Positions 1 to 6,198 of a stretch of 6,432 bases of DNA are shown piece by piece (the first letter of the stretch is position 1; the number at the start of each line of letters is the position of its first letter). The notes beneath the pieces were generated by a model. The model had not been told where the DNA came from and did not search any database. It saw nothing but the letters and a program-made list of their open reading frames with translations. The stretch covers positions 1 to 6,432 of the forward strand of contig JAOUDU010000160.1 of the NCBI GenBank assembly GCA_029859085.1, in the 5' to 3' direction. Origin of the DNA: Gammaproteobacteria bacterium. Lineage in GTDB: Bacteria > Pseudomonadota > Gammaproteobacteria > Pseudomonadales > Halieaceae. The position numbers were made by a program, and so were the translations under genes.

Positions 1-2
1 TA

Positions 3-560
3 CTGTCGCTGTCACTGGTGCTCGCGGCAGCGCCCGCCCTCGCCCAGAAGACGGGGCAATCCGCCAAGATCAGCACCGGTATCGTCGAGAACGTCCAGCG
101 CGTCCAGCTTGACTCGGAGGCGGGCAAGGGCGCCCTGGTCGGTGGTACCCTTGGCCTGCTGTCGGCGGGTGGCAAGTCTTCCAGCAAGAAGGCGCGCAAT
201 ACCATCATCGGCGCCGGTGCCGGCGGCGCCCTGGCGAGTTCCGCGCAGGGCAGTCGCAACGGGGTTGCCTATACCGTTCGTACCGGTGAGGGCAGTTCGA
301 TCCGCGTGGTGACCGACCAGACCGAGATCCGCATCGGCGACTGTGTTGTGGTGGAGGAGAGCGGGGCCACCGCCAATGTCCGCCGGGTGACGCCGACTGC
401 CTGTGAATCTGCATCCGCCACGGCGCGCGAGCAATTGCAGGACACTTTCCAGAAGGAAGCGACAGAATGCGCCAATGCCAAGCAGCAACTGGTTGAGGCC
501 GCCACGGTAGACGAGGTCGATCTCGCGCGCCGGAAGATGGAAATTCTCTGCAGCGATTGA
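3..560 (+). CDS. Exported glycine-zipper-like protein, 5' end missing
   Basis: The gene is open from the left edge, so its true start lies outside the window; the GTG at 18 falls inside the signal-peptide hydrophobic core and is not credible as a start. The visible N-terminus (LSLSLVLAAAPALA, then QKTGQ) is the end of a Sec signal peptide with an A-L-A cleavage site. There is no lipobox cysteine, so a soluble or membrane-associated periplasmic protein is more likely than a lipoprotein. Gly/Ala-rich segments follow (GALVGGTLGLLSAGG at about 132-176 and IIGAGAGGALASS at about 204-242), reminiscent of glycine-zipper domains of SlyB-like envelope proteins. Next comes a beta-rich part (about 265-400), then a polar helical C-terminus. 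Four cysteines (codons at 342, 402, 468 and 549) could form disulfides. I do not recognise a specific family. It converges on rapA and is probably a separate transcription unit. Confidence 0.8.
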   Translation: MSLSLVLAAAPALAQKTGQSAKISTGIVENVQRVQLDSEAGKGALVGGTLGLLSAGGKSSSKKARNTIIGAGAGGALASSAQGSRNGVAYTVRTGEGSSIRVVTDQTEIRIGDCVVVEESGATANVRRVTPTACESASATAREQLQDTFQKEATECANAKQQLVEAATVDEVDLARRKMEILCSD

Positions 561-634
561 ACTTTCGGGCGGGCTGGCGGCACCCGGACAGGTGTTGCGC
601 CGTTAGTCCCGCCTGTTGCGGCGAGCCGCTGCGC
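561..634. other. Convergent intergenic gap with weak hairpins
   Basis: This gap lies between the stop of the exported-protein gene and the rapA stop on the opposite strand. It contains a short GC hairpin (GCGGC-GA-GCCGC at 618-629), a 4-bp CACC/GGTG hairpin (581-594) and a distant GGCGGG/CCCGCC pair (568-573 and 608-613). None is followed by a T-tract on either strand, so I do not call an intrinsic terminator. Termination may be Rho-dependent. Confidence 0.35.
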
Positions 635-3397
635 TCAGGTTGAGATTACCAGTCGCAGCGCCTGTAGCTGCAGATTGGCGTGCCGGATATGTACCGCGCA
701 TTCGTCGATGCGATGGCGCAGGTGATCCAGCTCGTCCTGGCGGATGGAGGGGTTGACCACACGCAGTGCTTCCAGTCGGCTGAGTTCGCGGCCCAGGTCC
801 GCGCGCATATCCTGGTCCGCCCCGGCGAGAATCGTCTGCAGCAGTTTTTCGGCCCGGTCCTTTGCCAGTGCCATCTTGGCCTCCACTTCGTGGTGGACCT
901 GCTTGATGATCGCCAGCGCGGTGGATTTTTTCACACTCTGTATAAGGTCGTTGAGGCGGGTATGCGGGACCAGCTGCGCCAGGTCCTTGCCACGCGCATC
1001 CACCAGCAGGCGAATCGGTGACAGCGGCAGGAACCGCTCCACCTGGAGCGAGCGCGGCGCCACGCAGTTCACGGTATAGAGGGCCTCCAGCAGCATGGTG
1101 CCGGGCGCGACGCCCTTGAGTTTGATCGTGCCTATGGCGGCATTGCCCAGTTCGGTGGAGTGAACCATGTCCATTGCCTCCAGGATCATCGGGTGTTCCC
1201 AGCTGGCGAATTCCATGTCCTCGCGCGCCAGTGCCTTGTCGCGGCTGAAAGTGATCGTAGTCCCGTCTTCCCTGAGGTAGGGGAAGTGGCCAGTCAGCAT
1301 ATGTTCTGACGGGCGCAGTATCAGTGCCTGCTCCGAGTGGAACTCCTGGTCCACGCCAAAGGCCTCGCACAGGGCCTCGAGGAATTTTTCCAGCGCATCA
1401 CCCTGCTCGTTCGCCTTGATCTCCTCGATCAGGGCGGCGGCGACTTCGGGTTTGCAGGAGTTGCGCTCCAGCAGGCGATCGCGCCCCTCCCTCAGTTCCC
1501 GCCGGGTGCGGGCGGTGAATTCGGCGGTGGCCGCAACCAGCTTGTCGAACTCTGCCGTGCGCTGCTCCAGCTCGGGCAGCAGCTGGTCGCGGAATGTCTC
1601 GAAAATCATGTAGCCCGCGGAGCAGCTGTCAGTAAACAGGTTTATACCCTGGTCATACCACTCCAGCAGGGTTTCCTGCGCTGTCTGCTGGAGATAGGGG
1701 ACATGAATTTCCACGTCACTCTGCTGGCCGATCCTGTCCAGCCGGCCGATGCGCTGTTCCAGCAGGTCCGGGTTCAGGGGCAAGTCGAACAGTATCAGGT
1801 GGTGGGCAAACTGGAAGTTGCGACCCTCGCTGCCGATTTCCGAACAGACCAGGGTCTGCGCACCGTTGATTTCATCGGCGAAATAGGCGGCGGCGCGATC
1901 CCGTTCGATAATGGACAGGCCTTCGTAGAAAGCGGCGGACCTGATGCCGGCGCGCAGGTGCAGGTGATGTTCCAGCGCCACCGCGGTCTCCGCGCAGGCG
2001 CAGATCACCAGCGCCTTGGCCGGGCGCAGTTCCTTCAGCTTTTTCTCCAGCCAGGTTACGCGGCTGTCGAAAGACAGCCAGCTGTCGTCGAGGTAGGGCA
2101 TTTCCGGGTGCAACTGCTCCTCGATCCCGACCCTGGCGAACCGGTACTCATCGGGCGCGGGCAGGGGGTAGCGGTGCAATACGCGGCGGGGGAACCCCGC
2201 TACCGCGGCCCGGGTGTTGCGGAACAACACCCGCCCGGTGCCGTGGCGATCCAGCATCTGTTCGATAAGTGCCTGGGGCGGTGTCGCCGGGTCGAGGCCC
2301 GGCGGCAGGTCAGTCGGCTGCCTGCCCGCTTCCAGCGCATCCGCCAGCTCACTCAGGTGACGGTACTGCTTCTCTTCGGCCTTGAAGCTCTCGAGGTCGT
2401 GGAAACGGGAAGGGTCCAGCAGGCGCAGCCTGGCGAAGTGGCTGGCCTGCCCGATCTGCTCGGGTGTGGCGGTCAGCAGCAGCAGGCCGGCACTGGCCCG
2501 GGACAGGGCTTCGACAAACCGGTAGTCATCCCCGGCCCCTGCAGGTGACCAGTGCAGGTGATGGGCCTCGTCTATCGCCACCAGGTCCCAGTTGGCGGCC
2601 GTCGCGAGAGCCTGCAGGTCGGGGCGCGACTCGAACAGTGACAGGCTGCACAGCACCAGCTGCTCGCTTTCAAACGGGTTTCCTTCCGGAATCTCCGCCA
2701 GGCGTTCCGCGTCGAACAGCGCAAAGTAGAGGTTGAAACGCCGCAGCATTTCCACCAGCCACTGGTGCAACAGGCTTGGGGGGACCATCACAAGCACCCG
2801 CGACGCGCGACCGGTGAGCAGTTGCTGGTGGATGATCATACCCGCCTCGATGGTCTTGCCCAGGCCTACCTCGTCCGCCAGCAGTACCCGGGGCGCGTGG
2901 CGCTGGCCGACTTCGTTGGCGATGTAGATCTGGTGCGGCAGCAGGTTGGTGCGGGTACCCATCAGTCCGCGCGCGGCTGAGCGCTGCAGGCGGTCCGTGT
3001 GCTCGAAGGTCGCCACCCGCAGGGCGAAATCGCTGTTCTTGTCGAAGTGGCCGTTGAGCAGGCGCTGCTGCGGGGTGGTCAGCTGGACGAAGGCGTCCAG
3101 TTCCAGTTCGGATACGGTCTGTTCCTGCTCGTGGTGATCGTTGCCGGTATAAACCAGCAAACCCTGGTGCTCGGTTACCCGGGTGACCAGTAACTCCACC
3201 TTGTTGACGGTGGATATGCGGTCTCCCACCTTGAAGCGCAGTCGACTCAGCGGCGCGCTCTCGGTGGCGTAGGTTCGCTCCTCTTCCACCGCCGGGAAGG
3301 CCAGGGTGACCCGTCTGCCGTCCAGGTCCACGACCACACCCAGGCCGAGCTGCGCATCGGCGTGGCTGACCCAGCGCTGGCCTACAATATATTCCAT
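635..3397 (-). CDS. rapA: RapA, RNA polymerase-associated Swi2/Snf2 ATPase
   Basis: RapA (HepA) is an ATP-dependent translocase that binds RNA polymerase and helps release or recycle it from stalled or post-termination complexes. The product is 920 aa, slightly shorter than E. coli RapA (968 aa). The N-terminus (EYIVGQRWVSHADAQLGLG) matches the RapA-specific Tudor-like N-terminal domain. Helicase motifs are all present: I DEVGLGKT (175-182), II DEAH (276-279), III TATPEQ (309-314), V around SEIGSEGRNFQF (519-530) and VI QRIGRLDRIGQ (548-558). The remaining ~350 residues are the RapA C-terminal region, with Glu/Arg-rich helices near 600-670 and 830-910. The start ATG has GGAG (3405-3408 on the other strand) seven bases upstream. 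It overlaps the tatD stop as TGATG, so translation is probably coupled to tatD. No key residue is missing. Confidence 0.96.
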   Translation of the reverse strand: MEYIVGQRWVSHADAQLGLGVVVDLDGRRVTLAFPAVEEERTYATESAPLSRLRFKVGDRISTVNKVELLVTRVTEHQGLLVYTGNDHHEQEQTVSELELDAFVQLTTPQQRLLNGHFDKNSDFALRVATFEHTDRLQRSAARGLMGTRTNLLPHQIYIANEVGQRHAPRVLLADEVGLGKTIEAGMIIHQQLLTGRASRVLVMVPPSLLHQWLVEMLRRFNLYFALFDAERLAEIPEGNPFESEQLVLCSLSLFESRPDLQALATAANWDLVAIDEAHHLHWSPAGAGDDYRFVEALSRASAGLLLLTATPEQIGQASHFARLRLLDPSRFHDLESFKAEEKQYRHLSELADALEAGRQPTDLPPGLDPATPPQALIEQMLDRHGTGRVLFRNTRAAVAGFPRRVLHRYPLPAPDEYRFARVGIEEQLHPEMPYLDDSWLSFDSRVTWLEKKLKELRPAKALVICACAETAVALEHHLHLRAGIRSAAFYEGLSIIERDRAAAYFADEINGAQTLVCSEIGSEGRNFQFAHHLILFDLPLNPDLLEQRIGRLDRIGQQSDVEIHVPYLQQTAQETLLEWYDQGINLFTDSCSAGYMIFETFRDQLLPELEQRTAEFDKLVAATAEFTARTRRELREGRDRLLERNSCKPEVAAALIEEIKANEQGDALEKFLEALCEAFGVDQEFHSEQALILRPSEHMLTGHFPYLREDGTTITFSRDKALAREDMEFASWEHPMILEAMDMVHSTELGNAAIGTIKLKGVAPGTMLLEALYTVNCVAPRSLQVERFLPLSPIRLLVDARGKDLAQLVPHTRLNDLIQSVKKSTALAIIKQVHHEVEAKMALAKDRAEKLLQTILAGADQDMRADLGRELSRLEALRVVNPSIRQDELDHLRHRIDECAVHIRHANLQLQALRLVIST

Positions 3398-3417
3398 CAG
3401 CGCGCTCCGAAAAAAAG
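3395..3417 (-). promoter_or_regulatory. tatD-rapA coupling junction with slippery heptamer
   Basis: Read on the - strand, the last tatD codons are CTT TTT TTC GGA GCG CGC TGA, and the A of TGA is the first base of the rapA ATG. The GGAG ribosome-binding site for rapA lies inside the tatD coding sequence (3405-3408). T TTT TTC (3415-3409) fits the X XXY YYZ form of a -1 frameshift heptamer in the tatD reading frame. The -1 frame (CGG AGC GCG CTG ATG) is open into rapA. Coupling by termination-reinitiation is the simple reading; frameshifting is only a possibility. Confidence 0.6.
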
Positions 3418-4209
3418 TCCCATGCTGTTGCGGTATACCTGCTCCAGCATCGCCTCAACATCAAGTTGTTTTACCTCGGCCACCTTTTCCGCGACCAGGG
3501 GCAGGTAGAAGGGGGCGTTGGGCCTGCCCCGGTAGGGTACCGGTGTCAGGTAGGGCGCATCGGTTTCAAGCAGGATCTGTTCCAGCGGGGTCAGCGCTAT
3601 CACCTCCCGGACGTTGTCGGCCCGGTTGAAAGTGGCGATACCGTTGAAGCCCAGCATGAAGCCTTCAGACAGGCAATACTGGGCCAGCGCCACGCCGGAA
3701 GTAAAACTGTGCAGCACTCCCTTGCGCCGAAGCCCCGGGCCGAAGGCGCGCAGGATGTCCCGGGTATCCTCGTCCGCCTCACGGGTGTGAATCACCACCG
3801 GCATGTCCAGATCTGCCGCCAACTGGAGCTGGCGTTCGAACACCTCGCGCTGCACCGCCCGGTCGGCGTGGTCGTAATGGTAATCCAGCCCGATTTCGCC
3901 GATCGCGAGTATCCGCTCATCGGCGGCCTGTGCCCGCACCACCGCCTCGACCTCGTCGTTGTAGGCGGCTGCCTCGTGGGGGTGGATACCCTGGGTGCCC
4001 CAGATATTCGCCGCCTCGCGGGTCAGTTGCAGCACCCTGCCGAGGTTGGCGGGGGATACCGCAATGGTGATAATTCGCTCGATACCCACCGCCGCGGACT
4101 GGGCCAGCGTGACAGCGAGTTCGTCGGCGTCGAGGTAATCCAGGTGGCAGTGGGTTTCTATAATGGGCGTGTCAAAACGCGGGATATCGCGCCGCTTGCG
4201 GTTGCTCAT
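3397..4209 (-). CDS. TatD-family metal-dependent hydrolase (YcfH-like)
   Basis: The product is 270 aa, the usual size for TatD/YcfH proteins, which are TIM-barrel amidohydrolase-fold enzymes. Characterised members are Mg2+- or Zn2+-dependent 3'-5' exonucleases or DNases; many are known only as putative hydrolases. The metal-site motifs are complete: ETHCHLD (18-24, ligands H20 and H22), GIHPHEA (74-80), GEIGLDYHY (104-112, E105), VIHTRE (139-144, H141), LHSFTSG (166-172, H167) and LLETDAPYLTP (213-223, D217), followed by RGRPNAP (227-233). It has no signal peptide, so it should be cytoplasmic. About 13 basic/polar residues precede the barrel. No strong Shine-Dalgarno sequence is visible before the ATG, and it begins 30 bp after the acyltransferase stop, which suggests read-through expression in an operon. 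The stop overlaps the rapA start by one base. TatD, YcfH and YjjV paralogues cannot be separated with certainty here, so no symbol is given. Confidence 0.93.
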   Translation of the reverse strand: MSNRKRRDIPRFDTPIIETHCHLDYLDADELAVTLAQSAAVGIERIITIAVSPANLGRVLQLTREAANIWGTQGIHPHEAAAYNDEVEAVVRAQAADERILAIGEIGLDYHYDHADRAVQREVFERQLQLAADLDMPVVIHTREADEDTRDILRAFGPGLRRKGVLHSFTSGVALAQYCLSEGFMLGFNGIATFNRADNVREVIALTPLEQILLETDAPYLTPVPYRGRPNAPFYLPLVAEKVAEVKQLDVEAMLEQVYRNSMGLFFGAR

Positions 4210-4239
4210 CAGGTTCGCTGCCAGCTGCCGTCCCCCGCC

Positions 4240-5943
4240 TCAGCGAGAGGCGGCGGCGCTCTTGGGCCTGGCCTTGGGCCGCACCGCCCGGGACCGGACC
4301 CCGGGTTTGGCCTTGGTCGTGGCTTTGGCCTTGGCCCTGGCTTTGGCCTTGGCCCCGGTTTTGGTTGTGGCCCTGGGTTTGGTCGTGGCCCTGGGTTTGG
4401 CCTTGACCCTGGATTTCGGCCCTGGCCTGGCCCTGGCGGCGGCGCGGGCGCCGGATTTGCTGCCCCGGTCGCGTTTTGGCGATACCACTTCAAGGTCCAC
4501 TGGCGCTGCCTTGCCCGCTGCCCCCCGGCCCGTTGCCGCCCGGTAGATCTCCTCGTAGGAGGATACCAGGAAATCGTGGTAGAGCTCCGGGTCGGGCATG
4601 ATATCCCGGTCCGCCAGTACCGACAGGGTGACCTTGCCGGCGTAGCTGAAAACCAGGTGGAAGATACCCATCGCCGGGGTCAGCACGCCCAGGCCGTAGT
4701 AATCCACCATCCTGGCGCCGGCGCAGTAGAGCGGGAAGTCCGGGCCCGGCACGTTGGAGATACAGGTGGAGACGTTCATCGGAATGAACCGGGATAATTC
4801 ATTGCGCGCCCAGAAGCCGGCGACCGCTTTCGAGACCAGTGGAGAGAACACGCCCGCCAGTTTCATCGCGTCCACCATCGGGCTGGCCTCACCGCTGACC
4901 TTGGCCTCTGCGGTGGACTGCTTGATGGCATGGAGGCGTTCGACGGGGTCAGCTATATCCGTGTGCAGCGAGGCAAATACCGAGCCCACCTGGTTGTTGT
5001 CGGCAGTCATGTCCCGCCGGGTGCGCATGTTGAGGGGAATCGCGGCAGCCAGGGAGCCTTCCGCCGGCGCCTCGCCCTTGCTCTGGAGGTAGCGCTGGAG
5101 GGCGCCGCCTATCACCCCGAGGGCGACGTCGTTCAGGGTTACGCCCGCCGCGTCCTTGATCGCCTTGAAACCCGCCAGCGGAAACTCCGCCGCATCGAAA
5201 ACCCGGTGCGGGCCCACCGACCGGTTGAGTATGGTTTTCGGCGCCGACACGTCCGGCGCCGGCAGCTGCTTGCGGGCGACCTCGACGGCGTACTTGCCGA
5301 TTGCCAGGGTATTGCGGGCGGTGCCACGGACCAGCTGCAGCGTATTCCTGACGCCGTTTATCGAGGCCCTGGAAAGCAGCTCCGCCATACCCGGGTCGGG
5401 GTCGACCAGGCGCGGCTCCTCCTCTGCGTCGTCAGCATCGGGGCACGGCTGCAGGTCGTGCAGCGCGGCCATGAAGGAGGAACCGCCGGCGCCGTCGACC
5501 AGGGCGTGGTGCATCTTGGTATAGACCGCGAAACAGCCGGTGGGAAGATCGGGTATATTGTCCAGCCCCTCGATAATATAGGCCTCCCAGAGGGGGCGCG
5601 ACATGTCGAGCGGGCGCGAGTGCAGGCGCGCCACCTGGATGCACAGCTGGCGCCAGTCGCCGGGTGCGGGCAGGGCGATGTGGCGCAGGTGGAATTCGAC
5701 GTCGAAATTGGCATCCTTCACCCAGTAGGGTCGATCGAGTCCCCCGGGCACCTCGACGATGCGGGTGCGAAACAGCGGCATCTTGCCGAGGCGGCGTTCA
5801 AAGCTGGCAATCACATCCTTGAAACGCACGAAGCCGCCGGGGGCGGTGGACGGATCGTAGATACCCAGCCCGCCCACGTGTTGCGGTGTGTTGGTTTGCT
5901 CGAGATTGATGAACGCTGCGTCAAGTATTCCAAGTTGTTTCAT
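4240..5943 (-). CDS. Wax ester synthase/diacylglycerol acyltransferase with cationic C-terminal tail
   Basis: WS/DGAT enzymes transfer acyl groups from acyl-CoA to fatty alcohols or diacylglycerol, making wax esters or triacylglycerol at the inner membrane and on lipid inclusions. The 567-aa product starts MKQLGILDAAFINLEQ, the typical family N-terminus. It has PLW (117-119), the catalytic HHALVDG (145-151, the HHxxxDG motif), NDVALG (271-276) and SNVPGP (397-402). The family fold ends near residue 475. Residues 490-567 form an extra tail of K, R, A, P and T with 29 basic and one acidic residue and no aromatic residues, resembling histone H1/AlgP. Family members are usually about 450-480 aa. 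The ATG at 5943 is chosen because GGAAGGG lies four bases upstream and the family sequence begins there. The frame stays open 66 codons further to a TTG at 6141, but that part is low-complexity and Arg/Pro-rich. Wax ester versus TAG preference cannot be read from sequence. Confidence 0.93.
   Translation of the reverse strand: MKQLGILDAAFINLEQTNTPQHVGGLGIYDPSTAPGGFVRFKDVIASFERRLGKMPLFRTRIVEVPGGLDRPYWVKDANFDVEFHLRHIALPAPGDWRQLCIQVARLHSRPLDMSRPLWEAYIIEGLDNIPDLPTGCFAVYTKMHHALVDGAGGSSFMAALHDLQPCPDADDAEEEPRLVDPDPGMAELLSRASINGVRNTLQLVRGTARNTLAIGKYAVEVARKQLPAPDVSAPKTILNRSVGPHRVFDAAEFPLAGFKAIKDAAGVTLNDVALGVIGGALQRYLQSKGEAPAEGSLAAAIPLNMRTRRDMTADNNQVGSVFASLHTDIADPVERLHAIKQSTAEAKVSGEASPMVDAMKLAGVFSPLVSKAVAGFWARNELSRFIPMNVSTCISNVPGPDFPLYCAGARMVDYYGLGVLTPAMGIFHLVFSYAGKVTLSVLADRDIMPDPELYHDFLVSSYEEIYRAATGRGAAGKAAPVDLEVVSPKRDRGSKSGARAAARARPGPKSRVKAKPRATTKPRATTKTGAKAKARAKAKATTKAKPGVRSRAVRPKARPKSAAASR
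4303..4398 (-). repeat. 18-bp tandem repeats coding the acyltransferase tail
   Basis: Two pairs of adjacent 18-bp units are seen. 4321-4338 and 4339-4356 (GGCTTTGGCCTTGGCCCY on the + strand) differ at one base. 4363-4380 and 4381-4398 (GGTYGTGGCCCTGGGTTT) also differ at one base. 4303-4320 is a more diverged copy of the first unit (15 of 18). On the coding strand the units read (R/G)AKAKA twice and KPRATT twice. The 18-bp period is six codons, so gain or loss of a unit keeps the reading frame. This is a coding minisatellite, similar in style to the KPAA-type repeats of Pseudomonas algP. Confidence 0.8.
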
Positions 5944-5947
5944 GTAA

Positions 5948-5954
5948 CCCTTCC
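5948..5954 (-). promoter_or_regulatory. Ribosome-binding site deciding acyltransferase start
   Basis: The - strand reads GGAAGGG, then TTAC, then ATG. This good Shine-Dalgarno match at normal spacing supports the start at 5943 over the longer open frame that reaches 6141. Confidence 0.75.
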
Positions 5955-6099
5955 GCCTGCTGTCTGCGATTTCCTGGTGCGGGTGACCGGCCTGCCAACC
6001 ACCCGGTGATTTCGGTGTTGCCGTTGCACCGCGCCTGTCGGCACCAGCCGGCTTGCGGGGGAACCGCCTTCGTGGCATGTTGGCGCCTGTCCCCACGGG

Positions 6100-6118
6100 T
6101 CTCTCCTGAAGTGAGAGA
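6100..6118. repeat. Inverted repeat TCTCTC-7-GAGAGA
   Basis: There are perfect 6-bp arms (6100-6105 and 6113-6118) around a 7-base centre. A small CCC-CAC-GGG hairpin (6091-6099 on +) lies immediately beside it, on the acyltransferase leader side. It could be a regulator operator or a leader hairpin. Confidence 0.4.
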
Positions 6119-6148
6119 TAAGCGCTGGGGCGACGGTACAAACAGGCG

Positions 6149-6169
6149 GTCGTTATATCATTTTACGAC
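6149..6169. repeat. Inverted repeat GTCGT-11-ACGAC over AT-rich core
   Basis: Perfect 5-bp arms (6149-6153 and 6165-6169) flank the only AT-rich patch of the divergent region, which also holds the candidate -10 hexamers. The position would suit an operator controlling both divergent genes, but the arms are short and could be chance. Confidence 0.3.
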
Positions 6170-6198
6170 GGTCATTCGCTAGGAAATGTGCTCGGTAA

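Larger units (their letters stand above)
5944..6198. promoter_or_regulatory. Divergent promoter and acyltransferase leader region
   Basis: This is the space between the acyltransferase start and the divergent exported-protein start. The only AT-rich patch is 6153-6165. It offers -10-like hexamers on the - strand (TAAAAT at 6165-6160, TATAAC at 6157-6152) and on the + strand (TATCAT at 6156-6161), but no good -35 at the right spacing for any of them. If the acyltransferase transcript starts there, its leader is about 200 nt and contains hairpins. I could not match it to a known riboswitch class. No gene is supported, although the - strand frame is open. Confidence 0.45.

Noticed and set aside
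618..629. GCGGC-GA-GCCGC hairpin as an intrinsic terminator
   Set aside because: The loop is only two bases and no T-tract follows on either strand.
1337..2548. 403-codon open frame on the + strand antisense to rapA
   Set aside because: rapA on the other strand has full-length family homology and all helicase motifs; the antisense product is a Gln/Gly/Val-rich shadow typical of GC-rich codon bias.
2670..3464. 264-codon - strand frame overlapping the 5' part of rapA
   Set aside because: Alternative frame of rapA; Arg/Gly/Pro-rich with no domain, while the rapA frame is clearly the coding one.
3466..4797. 443-codon + strand frame with GFGLGPGFG-type repeats, resembling a glycine-rich structural protein
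   Set aside because: It lies antisense to tatD and the acyltransferase tail; the repeat peptide is the reverse reading of the Lys/Ala repeat DNA, and the rest shows no domain.
4930..6009. 359-codon + strand frame antisense to the acyltransferase
   Set aside because: It overlaps the conserved WS/DGAT catalytic domain and looks like a codon-bias shadow with no recognisable motif.
6100..6118. Glycine-riboswitch-like GGAGAGA sequence on the - strand
   Set aside because: The conserved glycine aptamer core and the later CTCTCAGG-type segment are missing; only a short inverted repeat is supported.
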